Positions 1-8,237 of a DNA stretch of 39,614 nucleotides are shown in pieces. The notes under the pieces are model-generated. The model was not told the DNA's origin. It was given only the letters and a program-made list of their open reading frames with translations, and searched no databases. Origin of the DNA: Planctomycetota bacterium (GTDB lineage: Bacteria > Planctomycetota > UBA1135 > GCA-002686595); the NCBI GenBank assembly GCA_023150475.1, contig JAKLKU010000024.1, positions 1 through 39,614 of the forward strand, read 5' to 3'. Position numbers and translations under genes: made by a program. How positions within the stretch are numbered: the stretch's first letter is position 1; every line of letters starts with the position of its first letter.

Positions 1-68
1 ACAAAGACCGCCACAACCCGTTTTGGTTTCAGCCGCGCCCGAATTTTCGGCGCAACGACGCGGGGCAG

Positions 69-81
69 TATCCTCGGGGGC
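69..81 (+). promoter_or_regulatory. -10-like hexamer immediately before a GTG start
   Basis: TATCCT lies at 69-74 and is followed by 7 nt and then the GTG at 82. A weak -35-like TTCGGC sits 17 nt further upstream at 46-51. There is no room for a Shine-Dalgarno site, so transcription would begin at or next to the start codon (leaderless). The hexamer is seen in the sequence; its function is inferred. Confidence 0.4.
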
Positions 82-597
82 GTGAGCGCACAGCGTCCCC
101 GCCCCCCGAACTCATCGCTCGTCATCCGTGAAGCTCGCCCGACGGACGTTGCGGACCTCGTCCGATTCAACCTGTCGATGGCGCGCGAAACCGAAGGTCG
201 TGAGCTCGACCCCGAGCGGCTCGCTCGTGGCGTCGAGCGTGCGCTCGCGAGTCCGGATCGAGGGCGCTATTTCGTCGCCGAACTCGGTAGCCGCGTGGTC
301 GGCGCCTTGCTCGTCACCACCGAGTGGAGCGATTGGCGCGACGGGTGGTTCTGGTGGCTGCAGAGTGTGTACGTCGAGGCCGATGCTCGGCGGTTGGGCG
401 TGTACCGTGCACTCCACGAGCACGTCGTGCGCGCCGCTCGCGCGGCGCCGGACGTGTGCGGCGTGCGCCTCTACGTCGACAGGGAAAACCGTTCCGCCCA
501 GACGGTGTACCAGCGGCTCGGCATGCAGCGCGCGCGCTACGAGTTCTTCGAGATCGACTTCGTCGCGCCGCACGAGCCGCCGCAGCACGGCGCGTGA
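82..597 (+). CDS. GNAT-family N-acetyltransferase
   Basis: A 171-residue protein of the usual length for a single-domain GNAT enzyme, which transfers the acetyl group of acetyl-CoA to an amine. The N-terminal strand IREARPTDVADLVRF and the acetyl-CoA loop region VYVEADARRLGVYRALHEHV (about residues 95-114) are characteristic. The pyrophosphate-binding R-x-x-G-x-G/A pattern reads RRLGVY, with Tyr in the last position, a variant I associate with some GNAT subfamilies. The end has the normal N-x-x-A-x-x-x-Y-x-x-x-G-M pattern (NRSAQTVYQRLGM). The start is a GTG directly downstream of a -10-like hexamer. The substrate cannot be predicted; an unrelated MORN-repeat gene follows. Confidence 0.85.
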   Translation: MSAQRPRPPNSSLVIREARPTDVADLVRFNLSMARETEGRELDPERLARGVERALASPDRGRYFVAELGSRVVGALLVTTEWSDWRDGWFWWLQSVYVEADARRLGVYRALHEHVVRAARAAPDVCGVRLYVDRENRSAQTVYQRLGMQRARYEFFEIDFVAPHEPPQHGA

Positions 598-682
598 ACG
601 TCGGGTTCAGGCTCACGCCTTTCGCGAGCCGACGTAGACGGCGCTCGAGAAGTCCGTCTCCCGAGCTCGTCCTTCGTCCCCT

Positions 683-712
683 TTGGGCGCGCGCCGCGTC
701 GCCTGCTATCGT
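683..712 (+). promoter_or_regulatory. Probable promoter of the MORN-repeat gene
   Basis: TTGGGC (683-688) and TATCGT (707-712) are 18 nt apart, with a TG dinucleotide at 704-705 giving an extended -10 (TGcTATCGT). Only 6 nt separate the -10 from the ATG at 719, so the mRNA would be leaderless or nearly so. The motif is seen; activity is inferred. Confidence 0.4.
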
Positions 713-718
713 GCCAGC

Positions 719-1750
719 ATGTTCGCCCTGGGCCTCACCTCCGTGTTGCTGACCGTGTCCCCGTTCCTCTCGGCCGCGCAAGAAACTGCAGCGCCGTCGA
801 GTTCGACCCATACGACGTATTACGCGGACGGCCGCCGCGCCGCGAGCGGACCGGTCGTCGACGGCCGGCGCGAAGGCGTGTGGACCGCCTACTTCCCCGG
901 CAGCGATGCGAAACGTTCGCAGGGCGAGTACCGCAACTACCAGCGCGAAGGTGTGTGGCGCGAGTTCTACGAGGACGGCGCCGTGAAGAACCAAGGCGCG
1001 TTCAAGGCGGGCAAGCGCGAGGGCAAGTGGGTCAACTTCCACCCGGGCAACATCAAGGCGTCGGAGGGCGATTACAAGGACGGCGTCGAGACGGGCCCGT
1101 GGATCTACTGGCGCGATTCGGGCGCGAAGTCGGCGGAAGGGGAGTACAAGGACGGCCGGCGTGAGGGGCTCTGGAGGATCCTCCACGACAATGGCGTGAT
1201 CGCGCGCGAGGGGCGCTTCGTCGCCGGGCTCGAAGACGGGCTCTGGGTCGACTTGCACCCGAACGGCAAGAAGGCTGGCGAGGGCAAGTACGTGCTCGGC
1301 GCGCGCGTCGGTGAGTGGAGCTACTGGCACCCGAACGGCCAACTGCTCTCGACCGGCAAGTACTCGAACGGCGGGCAGGTCGGCGTTTGGACTCGCTACT
1401 ACGCGAACGGCCAGAAGGAGTTCGAGGGCGAGTGGAACTTCCGCGAGATCGGTCCGTGGACGTATTGGTACGAGAACGGCGCGTTGAAGGCGCGCGGCAG
1501 CTACATCGGTGGCCAGATGGACGGCATCTGGATCGAGTACTACGAGAGCGGCCAGAAGAAATCCGAGCGCACGCTTTCGGCCGGCAAGGACAACGGGCCG
1601 TACCGCGCGTGGTACGAGAGCGGCCAAGTCTCCGCGGAAGGACAATTCGTGTTGGGCAAGAAGGAAGGCACGTGGTCCTTCTGGAAGGAAGACGGCACGC
1701 CCGACGAAGAGCGGAGCGGCGAGTTCTCGAACGACCGACGCAAGCAGTGA
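719..1750 (+). CDS. Secreted MORN-variant repeat protein
   Basis: 343 residues. An N-terminal signal peptide (MFALGLTSVLLTVSPFLSAA) is followed by about a dozen tandem repeats of roughly 23 residues of the form G-x-W-x-x-Y-x-x-N-G-x-x-x-x-E-G-x-Y-x-x-G, for example GEWSYWHPNGQLLSTGKYSN. This is the MORN/YwqK-like repeat, which folds as a beta-sheet ribbon and usually mediates protein or membrane contacts; no catalytic site is seen. The open frame extends upstream to a TTG at 683, but the ATG at 719 gives a clean signal peptide and sits 6 nt after a -10-like hexamer. The next gene is 44 bp downstream on the same strand and may be co-transcribed. Exact role unknown. Confidence 0.85.
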   Translation: MFALGLTSVLLTVSPFLSAAQETAAPSSSTHTTYYADGRRAASGPVVDGRREGVWTAYFPGSDAKRSQGEYRNYQREGVWREFYEDGAVKNQGAFKAGKREGKWVNFHPGNIKASEGDYKDGVETGPWIYWRDSGAKSAEGEYKDGRREGLWRILHDNGVIAREGRFVAGLEDGLWVDLHPNGKKAGEGKYVLGARVGEWSYWHPNGQLLSTGKYSNGGQVGVWTRYYANGQKEFEGEWNFREIGPWTYWYENGALKARGSYIGGQMDGIWIEYYESGQKKSERTLSAGKDNGPYRAWYESGQVSAEGQFVLGKKEGTWSFWKEDGTPDEERSGEFSNDRRKQ

Positions 1751-1794
1751 ACGCCTACGCAACCCGCCCGCACACGCGCACTCGAACCAACGCC

Positions 1795-2907
1795 ATGAGC
1801 CAACCTTTCCGCAGCGCCCTCACGTTCTTCGCCGGGATCACGCTCGCCGCGGTCGCAGCCGCGGACACCCTGCAGTGGGGGCCCGCGCCCCAGACGGTGC
1901 GGAAGAAGACGCTCGAGGTGCATCACTACCTCGATCTCGCCAAGACGTACCGGTCGAGCGGCGACGGACCGACGATCGAGGAACAGCTCTCGGGCCAACT
2001 CTCGACCTGGGAGCGTCTCGTCTTCGTGGATCGCTACGACGAAGTCGGCGCGGGCCGGGTGGGACGCTTCGTGCGCCGTTACCAAGAGGCGACGTCCGGT
2101 GGCACGGCGAACCTCGCGATGCCGGGGCCCGCGGGTCGCATGCGTCCGGTCAAGCAGACGGATACGTGCGCCACGACGATGGTCGGGCGCGACGTGCGGT
2201 TCACGTGGGTGCCGAAGGACCAGGTCTACGCGCGGCTGTGGGAGCGGCTCGACGGACCGGAGGACTTCCTCCTCGGCATCGACTACGACGCCGACGTCGC
2301 AGCGGTGCTGCCGGGGCGTGAAGTCGCGGTCGGCGACACGTGGACCGTGCCCGTCGAACGCGCCGTTTCGTTCCTCGCGCCCGGTGGCTGGCGCTACTTC
2401 GAGCCTGCGAAGGCGACGCAGTTCTCGCGCACGCACAAGGTCGGCGCCGGTGGCGAAGTCGCCGCGTTGCTCGCGGTGCCGGCCGGCAAGATCGAAGCGA
2501 AGTACGAAGGCAAACGTTCGATCAACGGCCGTGAGTACGGCGTGATCCGGATCGAACTCGACGTCACTTCGTCCGCCGATCGTCGCGAAGCGTTCGAGTC
2601 CGTCGTGCCCCCGGAGGAAGCCAAGGATCCGCGACGCCTGTCGTCCTGCGTCGTCGAGACGCGCTATCAAGGCATCGGCGAAGTGCTCTGGGACCTCGAA
2701 GCGCGGCACTTGCACCACTTCCAGCTCAAGGGCAACGAGCGCGTGGTCATGCGCCTCGAGAAGCAGGTGGTCGACGAAACCGATCAGGCTGCGGCGCTGA
2801 AGCAGGTCTCCGAGCTCGAAGGCACGTTCGAACTGCAACTGACCGACGCATTGCCCGATCCCGAACCCGACTCGGGCGGTTCGACCGAGAAGAAAGGCGG
2901 CGAGTAG
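1795..2907 (+). CDS. Secreted protein of unknown function
   Basis: 370 residues. The ATG at 1795 gives a signal peptide (MSQPFRSALTFFAGITLAAV with an AAA cleavage region). The mature part is soluble, with segments such as LPGREVAVGDTWTVPVERAV around residues 170-190. This 'value, then V-x-V-G-D-x-W' pattern resembles periplasmic proteins of unknown function in planctomycetes, but I cannot name a family. The last 20 residues are acidic and Pro/Ser-rich. The frame extends far upstream through the MORN gene, but that part is shadow. It follows the MORN gene by 44 bp, so the two may form an operon. It ends 16 bp from the convergent metalloprotease gene. Confidence 0.7.
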   Translation: MSQPFRSALTFFAGITLAAVAAADTLQWGPAPQTVRKKTLEVHHYLDLAKTYRSSGDGPTIEEQLSGQLSTWERLVFVDRYDEVGAGRVGRFVRRYQEATSGGTANLAMPGPAGRMRPVKQTDTCATTMVGRDVRFTWVPKDQVYARLWERLDGPEDFLLGIDYDADVAAVLPGREVAVGDTWTVPVERAVSFLAPGGWRYFEPAKATQFSRTHKVGAGGEVAALLAVPAGKIEAKYEGKRSINGREYGVIRIELDVTSSADRREAFESVVPPEEAKDPRRLSSCVVETRYQGIGEVLWDLEARHLHHFQLKGNERVVMRLEKQVVDETDQAAALKQVSELEGTFELQLTDALPDPEPDSGGSTEKKGGE

Positions 2908-2923
2908 CGCCGCGCCGCCCGCG

Positions 2924-4276
2924 TCACGGGCACACGAAGATCTCGAGCGCGTTCGACGTGCCGCAGCCGAACGGATCGCCCGAGTCGCCGTACCACCACT
3001 GGAAGTAGCGCGTCGTCCCGATCGCGCTTGCTGCGAGCGGGATCTTCGCGCTCGCGAAGCCGAACAGATCGAGCTGCGTCTTCGCGACGCGCATCAGCGG
3101 TCCCTTCAGCGAGAGTTCGCCGCCGCAGAACGGCACGCTCTGTTTCGCGGCCGCAGTGAACAGGATCGCCGGTTCGCCGCCCGGCGGGCCGAAGAGCGAG
3201 AGCTCGAGGTTCGCGCTCGCGACGCTCGGTTCGCCGGTCCAACCGAGGTCCGCGGTCGAGCCGGTCGACGTGAGCTTCGCCGTGCCGAAGAGCAGCGGCG
3301 CCTCGCACGGCGGACCCGCGAGATCGAACGGCGACGGCGTGGAGAGCGACTCGTGAGCGGCTCCGGGCAGCTTCACGAGCACGTCGCCGCCGCCGATGCC
3401 CGAGGGCAGCGTGAGCACGATCTCGGTGCCGCTCGCGGTCGAGACGAGACCGGAGACGACGACCGGCGCGGACATCCCCGGTGCGCTCGGCGTGAACCAG
3501 ACTTCGTTGCCGCTCGGCGCGAAGCCGCTGCCGCGGATCCGCAAGGTGCCGGGTGAAGGGAAGTCGTACGTCGCGATGCTCGGCTTCGAGCCGGAACGCA
3601 CGCCGTAGATCGCTTGTGCGCCAGCAGCGTCGTCGCTCTCGATCGAGCGCCATGCGAGTCCGCCGCCGGGGACGCTCGCGAACATCGTCGCCGCGGAGAC
3701 GTTCGTGTGCGCGAGGCCGAGCGCGTGCCCGAGCTCGTGCGTCGCGACGCCTTGCAGATCGCGTTCGCTCTGGAACTGGGTCTTCGCGGGATCGTCGAAC
3801 CACGTCTGGTCGGAGTAGAAGCGGATGCGCCAGCCGTCGCTCGTCGGCGTCTCGCAGAACGCGATCACGCCGCCGCCGGGACCGGAGATCTCGGAGCACG
3901 TGTTGTCGTCGACGGAACCGACCGAGTTCGCGAGCCCGAGCCACACGAAATCGAAGTTCGCGCCGCCGGAACCGAGGTCGTACGGCTGGTGCGGGTCGCC
4001 GCCGCCCGAACCGTGGCGCTCGCTCGACCATTCGACGGCGGCTTTCCAGATCGCGAGCTCGGCGCCAGTGAAGCCCGGGAACGCCGGGTCGAACTTCGTG
4101 TTCGAGTTCGCCTGCGGGTCGCCGAAGTTGTCGAAGACGCGGACGGTCCGGTGGAACACGTCGAGCGCGTCGCCGGTCAGCGCGAAGGCGTTGGACTGAG
4201 GCGGACGGACGAGCCACAAGGCGACGACGCCGGCAGCGCCGGCAACGGTCGCGGAAGCGATCGAACGCGCGGTCAT
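2924..4276 (-). CDS. Secreted matrixin-type zinc metalloprotease with IPT-like domain
   Basis: 450 residues. The N-terminal hydrophobic segment (residues 7-24) is a signal peptide or anchor. The zinc site THELGHALGLAH gives H180, E181, H184 and H190, the extended HExxHxxGxxH motif of metzincins, in a matrixin (M10-like) context: the segment predicts emergence of a fibrous protein surface (AELAIWKAAVEWSS) upstream and a Met-turn region (SAATMFAS) downstream. An IPT/TIG-like Ig domain follows (about 225-310: PSPGTLRIRGSGFAPSGNEV). The last 130 residues, ending in a Cys-containing segment (GCGTSNALEIFVCP), resemble a C-terminal module I associate with secreted planctomycete proteins. It probably digests extracellular protein. 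A -10-like TAGGAT lies 15 nt upstream of the ATG. Confidence 0.85.
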   Translation of the reverse strand: MTARSIASATVAGAAGVVALWLVRPPQSNAFALTGDALDVFHRTVRVFDNFGDPQANSNTKFDPAFPGFTGAELAIWKAAVEWSSERHGSGGGDPHQPYDLGSGGANFDFVWLGLANSVGSVDDNTCSEISGPGGGVIAFCETPTSDGWRIRFYSDQTWFDDPAKTQFQSERDLQGVATHELGHALGLAHTNVSAATMFASVPGGGLAWRSIESDDAAGAQAIYGVRSGSKPSIATYDFPSPGTLRIRGSGFAPSGNEVWFTPSAPGMSAPVVVSGLVSTASGTEIVLTLPSGIGGGDVLVKLPGAAHESLSTPSPFDLAGPPCEAPLLFGTAKLTSTGSTADLGWTGEPSVASANLELSLFGPPGGEPAILFTAAAKQSVPFCGGELSLKGPLMRVAKTQLDLFGFASAKIPLAASAIGTTRYFQWWYGDSGDPFGCGTSNALEIFVCP

Positions 4277-4291
4277 GGTTTCCCCGTTCGC

Positions 4292-4297
4292 ATCCTA
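4292..4297 (-). promoter_or_regulatory. -10-like hexamer of the matrixin gene
   Basis: Read on the minus strand this is TAGGAT, ending 15 nt before the ATG at 4276. No convincing -35 was found. The same hexamer class recurs before many starts in this window. Confidence 0.3.
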
Positions 4298-4362
4298 CCC
4301 CGCTCGACCGAGGCGTGCGCCGCGAGCGGTCGGTCCGTTCGGCTCGGCGCACGGTCCGCGCG

Positions 4363-4460
4363 AGCGTCACGGAGCCAGTTCCGCGGCGCCAGCGCGGCGG
4401 CGCCAGTGCTGTCGCGCCCGTGTTGCGGCGCCCGTGTTGCGGCGCCAGCGCCACGACGCC
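4363..4460. repeat. Degenerate 14-bp tandem array upstream of htpG
   Basis: Seven contiguous 14-bp units start at 4363, 4377, 4391, 4405, 4419, 4433 and 4447. Nearly all end in the pattern CGnCGCC or GCGGCGCC; two adjacent units (4419-4432 and 4433-4446) are identical, CGTGTTGCGGCGCC. The array stops 6 bp before a weak -35-like TTCATC (4467-4472) paired with TAACGT (4490-4495), so it abuts the likely htpG promoter. There are no spacers, so it is not a CRISPR array. Confidence 0.8.
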
Positions 4461-4556
4461 GGATGCTTCATCCCGACGCACCGGCTCGGTAACGTGTTCC
4501 GCCCCCGCGCTCGCCGCGCACTCTTTTCCACCCTGGCGTGGCCGCGGGACCCCGCG

Positions 4557-6479
4557 ATGAGCCCGAAAACCGAAACTCTGCGTTTCCAGGCCGAGGTCAA
4601 GGAACTGCTCGGCCTGATGATCCACTCGCTGTACAGCCACCGCGAGATCTTCCTGCGCGAGCTGATTTCGAACGCGAGCGATGCGCTCGACAAGCTGCGC
4701 TTCGAAGCCCTGACGAAGCCGGAACTGCTCTCCGGCGAGGAACGCCTGGCGATCCGCCTCGAAGTCGACGCTCCCGCGCGCACGCTCTCGATCCGCGACA
4801 ACGGCATCGGCATGAGCCACGACGAACTCGTGCACAACCTCGGCACGATCGCGAGCTCCGGCACGCGCAAGTTCCTCGAAGCGGCGCGCGCGAAAGGCGA
4901 CGCCGCGACGCCGGAGTTGATCGGCCAGTTCGGCGTCGGCTTCTACTCGAGCTTCATGGTCGCGGCGGAAGTCACCGTCGAGACGCGCAAGGCGGGCGAA
5001 CCGCACGGCTGGCGCTGGCGTTCGAAGGGCGACGGCGAATTCGCGCTCGAAGAAGCGTCCGGCGTCGCGCGCGGCACGACCGTGACGCTCGCGTTGAAGC
5101 CGGTCGAGGACGACCAGGACTTCGCCGAGCCTGCAGAGCTCGCCGCGCTCGTGCGCCGCTACTCGGATTTCGTCGCGTATCCGATCGAGATGGCCGCGGC
5201 GCATTTCAAGGAGCGCGGCGACCTGGTCAAGTCGACGGCGCCGGACGGGCTCGAAGTCGCGCGCTTGAACTCGATGCAGCCGCTCTGGTCTCGGCCGAAG
5301 GACGAGATCACGCCGCGCGAGTACGCCGACTTCTACCGCCACGTCACGCACGAGTACTCCGATCCGCTCGAGACGCTGCACTTCAAGACCGAAGGCGGTT
5401 CCGAGTACACCGCGCTGCTCTTCCTGCCCTCCGAACGGCCGTTCGACCTCTTCGATCCGAGCTCGAAGAAGTCGCACGTCTCGCTCTACGTCCGGCGCAT
5501 CTTCGTGATGGCGGAGTGCGAGGAGCTCGTGCCGAGCTGGTTGCGCTTCGTGCGCGGCGTCGTCGACAGTTCCGACCTGCCCCTCAACGTCTCGCGCGAG
5601 ATCCTGCAGAAGAACCGCGCGATGGCGCAGATCAAGAAGCACGTGACGAAGAAAGTGCTCGGGGCGCTCGGGAACTTGGCGAAGGAACGGCGCGCCGACT
5701 TCCTGACGTTCGCGAAGAACTTCGGCGGCGTGCTCAAGGAAGGCGTCGTCAGCGAAAGCGGCGAGGGCGGCGAACGCGACGCGCTCGCGCCGCTGCTCGT
5801 CTTCCAGACGACGCACGAGGACGGAGCGACGACGCTCGCCGACTACGTCGCGCGCATGCGGCCCGACCAGAAGGCGATCTACGTGCTCTGCGGCGAGGAT
5901 CGTGAGCGCCTCGCGCGCTCGCCGCACCTCGAAGCGGCGCTCGCGAAGGGTTACGAGGTCCTGCTCTTCACCGAAGCGATCGACGAGTGGGTGCTCGAGC
6001 GACTGCGGGAGTTCGAAGGCAAGCCGCTCGCGGCGCTCGATCGCGGGGACGTCGATTTCGTGGACGACGCCGCGAAGCAGGAGCTCGACGGCCTCGATCG
6101 GGAACATCGCGGGATGCTCGAGAGCCTCGAGCAGAAGCTGACCGGCTCCGTCGCGCGCGTGCGCTTCGGCGCGCGGCTCGTCGAGAGTCCCGCCGCGTTG
6201 GTCGACGAACCCAACACGATCGGCCGCAACATGGCGCGGTTCCTCGCGGAGACCGGCCGACCGGCGCCCGAGCGTCGGCGTGCGCTCGAGTTGAATCCCG
6301 AGCATCCCGTCGTGCGTCGCCTGATCGAACTCCACAAGGAGGATCCGACCTCGCCGAAGGTCGCGGAGTTCACCGAGCTGCTGCACGGACAGGCGTTGCT
6401 CGCGGAGGGTTCACCTCTCGCGGATCCGGGGCGATTCTCGAAGCTCGTCGGCAAGCTGATGCTCTCCGCGACGAGCTGA
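4557..6479 (+). CDS. htpG: Molecular chaperone HtpG (Hsp90)
   Basis: 640 residues, the normal length for bacterial Hsp90. It is an ATP-dependent cytosolic chaperone that helps late folding and protects proteins under stress. The GHKL ATPase domain is clear: FLRELISNASDALDKLRF, then RDNGIGM near residue 80, LGTIASSGT and IGQFGVGFYSSFMV around 122-135. The middle domain has the catalytic-loop arginine in LNVSREILQKN, and a normal C-terminal dimerisation region follows. The frame is open 282 nt further upstream through the 14-bp repeat array, but MSPKTETLRFQAEVKELL is the canonical start. No clear Shine-Dalgarno was found. Translation ends before a strong hairpin shared with the convergent CZB gene. 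Confidence 0.98.
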   Translation: MSPKTETLRFQAEVKELLGLMIHSLYSHREIFLRELISNASDALDKLRFEALTKPELLSGEERLAIRLEVDAPARTLSIRDNGIGMSHDELVHNLGTIASSGTRKFLEAARAKGDAATPELIGQFGVGFYSSFMVAAEVTVETRKAGEPHGWRWRSKGDGEFALEEASGVARGTTVTLALKPVEDDQDFAEPAELAALVRRYSDFVAYPIEMAAAHFKERGDLVKSTAPDGLEVARLNSMQPLWSRPKDEITPREYADFYRHVTHEYSDPLETLHFKTEGGSEYTALLFLPSERPFDLFDPSSKKSHVSLYVRRIFVMAECEELVPSWLRFVRGVVDSSDLPLNVSREILQKNRAMAQIKKHVTKKVLGALGNLAKERRADFLTFAKNFGGVLKEGVVSESGEGGERDALAPLLVFQTTHEDGATTLADYVARMRPDQKAIYVLCGEDRERLARSPHLEAALAKGYEVLLFTEAIDEWVLERLREFEGKPLAALDRGDVDFVDDAAKQELDGLDREHRGMLESLEQKLTGSVARVRFGARLVESPAALVDEPNTIGRNMARFLAETGRPAPERRRALELNPEHPVVRRLIELHKEDPTSPKVAEFTELLHGQALLAEGSPLADPGRFSKLVGKLMLSATS

Positions 6480-6528
6480 CGTTCGAGCCGCGGCGTCCGC
6501 GCTCGGTTCGCCCCGGCGACTCGACCGA

Positions 6529-6575
6529 GCTCCGCTCATGCGGACGCCGCTCGGCGCGGCGTCCGCATCCGGAGC
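6529..6575. terminator. Strong bidirectional hairpin between htpG and the CZB gene
   Basis: A perfect 13-bp stem (6538-6550 with 6556-6568) closes on the 5-nt loop TCGGC. It is extended by a further 6-bp stem (6529-6534 with 6570-6575) across a small internal loop. There is no T-tract. It sits between two convergent genes, so it probably ends or protects both transcripts. Confidence 0.7.
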
Positions 6576-6585
6576 GGTCGGCGAC

Positions 6586-6936
6586 TCAGGCGGCTTTGGT
6601 GCCCCAATCGGTGATCAGGTTCGTCAGCTCGGTCGAGAGCTTCGAGAACGGACTCTGCGACGCGATCGCGCGAGTCGCCTCGTCCTTCCTGCCGGCGAGC
6701 GCGAGCGCGAGGATCCGCGAGGCTTCTTTGTGGAATTCGGCGTGTTTTGTGCGCACGGTTTGGCCGATCGGACTGCGCTGCACGTTGGTCGCGAGCGAGT
6801 AGAAGTGCTTGCCGAAGTCACAGCAGTCGTCCTTGGCGGCGTTCTCGACGGTGACGTCCGACTTGCCGGTGTCGATCGCCTGTTTCAGCCGGATCTTCCA
6901 GAAGTAGTGCGCGGAGACGAATTTCGAGGTGTCCAT
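6586..6936 (-). CDS. Stand-alone CZB (chemoreceptor zinc-binding) domain protein
   Basis: 116 residues, just one CZB domain. CZB proteins bind zinc through one Cys and three His; here H10 (AHYFWKIRL), C39 (CCDFGKHF), H65 and H69 (KHAEFH) fit. In characterised proteins the domain is attached to chemoreceptors or diguanylate cyclases and senses zinc or hypochlorous acid through its zinc-thiolate. Here there is no transmembrane, HAMP or signalling domain, and no chemotaxis gene nearby. The ATG at 6936, with AAAGGA upstream, is preferred over a frame start at 6990 whose extra residues look like shadow sequence. It could be a soluble zinc or oxidant sensor acting on an unlinked partner; the partner is unknown. 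Confidence 0.8.
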   Translation of the reverse strand: MDTSKFVSAHYFWKIRLKQAIDTGKSDVTVENAAKDDCCDFGKHFYSLATNVQRSPIGQTVRTKHAEFHKEASRILALALAGRKDEATRAIASQSPFSKLSTELTNLITDWGTKAA

Positions 6937-7132
6937 GGGGGAGGGTTCCTTTCGGTGCCTCCGCGATCGACGCCCTGGAGTGAGCGACACGGTACGACTG
7001 GCTTCGTAGGGAAACGCGCGCGCTCGCTCGACGCTGCGTGGTGTTGGGCGCGCGTGCCGCGCTGGCGGCCCCTGCGTGCCGCGGAATGCGAGCTCGCGCG
7101 CGGAGCCCCCGACCTCGCGGCGCGCTCGAAGG

Positions 7133-8230
7133 CTACGGAGCGACGAGCGGCGCGAGTTCGTCGGCGAAGAGCGCGTGTCCCCGCGGCGAGGGGTGGAAGT
7201 GGTCGACGAAGAGTTCTTCCCACTTCACGCCGCGCGCGAGCTCGTCCGCGATCCGCCGGCGCGCGTCGAACACGCCGAGCCCGAGCTTCGCGCCGACGCG
7301 TTCGACGATCGTGTTGTACTCGAGCAACACGGGCTCGTTCGTTTCGCGCTCGGGGTGGCGCGGCATCGAGATCAAGACGACGCGCTGGGCTCCGTCCGCG
7401 CGCGCGAGTTCGGCGAAGCGGATCAAGTTCTCCTCGAAGCGCGCGAGCGAGACGCGCCGCTTGCCCGGCCAATCGACTTTGCCCATGGTCGCTTCGAGCT
7501 TGCGCTGCTCGCCGCGCTGGCGCATCAGGTCCTTCGCGAGCGCTTCGCGGTCGAAGCCGGCGCGACGTTCCTGAGCCCACGCGAACGCGTGCACGATCCG
7601 CAGGTTCTCGCGCAGCCAGTCGCGCACGGGCCGGCGTTCGGCGGCGCGCCGCGCGCTTTCCGCGATCTTCTCCCGATCCTCGAGACCGGCGGCGGGGAAG
7701 TGGTCGTTGACGGCGCCGAACGCGAGCGTGACGACGTCCGGGCGCAAGTCGCGGATGAGCTCTTGGTAGCGTTCGAGCCCCTGTTCGATCGTGAAGCCGA
7801 TCACGCCTGCGTCGATCACTTCGGCGCGCACGCCGCGAGCCGCGAGCTCTTCGACGAGCCGCGCCGAATACGTCTCGCGCCACGCGACGCCCATCCCGAA
7901 CGTCGACGAATCGCCGAACGTCGCGATGCGCATCACGCCGGGCGTCTTCTCGCGCGCGACGGCTGGACCACGATAACCGTCGGCGTTGATGCGCTCGTCC
8001 TCCGCGTCGCCCCACGGCACGGCGGCGCCGGCGCGCGGGCGCCAGAGCTGACGAGTCGCCGGTTCGTGCAGGCTTTCGCCTCGTTCGAGACGTTTGTCCT
8101 CCTCCGGGTTCCAGATCACGATCGGCGCGACCGGAGGCGGCAGGCGGAAGTCGACGATCCGCAGCAGGACTTCGGCGAGCGCGAAGAACGCGAGGACGCT
8201 CGCGACGGCGATCGAGAGTTTCCGTTGCAT
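7133..8230 (-). CDS. SGNH/GDSL-family hydrolase, membrane-anchored
   Basis: 365 residues. An N-terminal signal anchor (MQRKLSIAVASVLAFFALAE) precedes an SGNH esterase or acetylhydrolase domain. Block I is IATFGDSSTFGMG with the nucleophile Ser, block III includes FGAVNDHF (the N of the GxND motif), and block V is VDHFHPSPRGH with the Asp-x-x-His dyad. Such proteins remove acetyl or other ester groups from carbohydrates or lipids outside the cytoplasm. The ATG at 8230 lies 7 nt after the stop of the upstream GH172-like gene, so the two form an operon and may act on the same envelope or extracellular glycan. The longer frame start at 8452 lies inside that upstream gene and is rejected. Confidence 0.85.
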   Translation of the reverse strand: MQRKLSIAVASVLAFFALAEVLLRIVDFRLPPPVAPIVIWNPEEDKRLERGESLHEPATRQLWRPRAGAAVPWGDAEDERINADGYRGPAVAREKTPGVMRIATFGDSSTFGMGVAWRETYSARLVEELAARGVRAEVIDAGVIGFTIEQGLERYQELIRDLRPDVVTLAFGAVNDHFPAAGLEDREKIAESARRAAERRPVRDWLRENLRIVHAFAWAQERRAGFDREALAKDLMRQRGEQRKLEATMGKVDWPGKRRVSLARFEENLIRFAELARADGAQRVVLISMPRHPERETNEPVLLEYNTIVERVGAKLGLGVFDARRRIADELARGVKWEELFVDHFHPSPRGHALFADELAPLVAP

Positions 8231-8237
8231 CGACGCG

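Noticed and set aside
4363..4460. Repeat array as a CRISPR
   Set aside because: Units are contiguous without spacers and too short, and no cas gene is present.
2784..6386. A 1200-codon open frame on the minus strand antisense to htpG and across the matrixin
   Set aside because: It is Arg-rich with low-complexity composition, typical of the open antisense frames of high-GC DNA, and it covers well-supported genes (HtpG, matrixin) on other frames.
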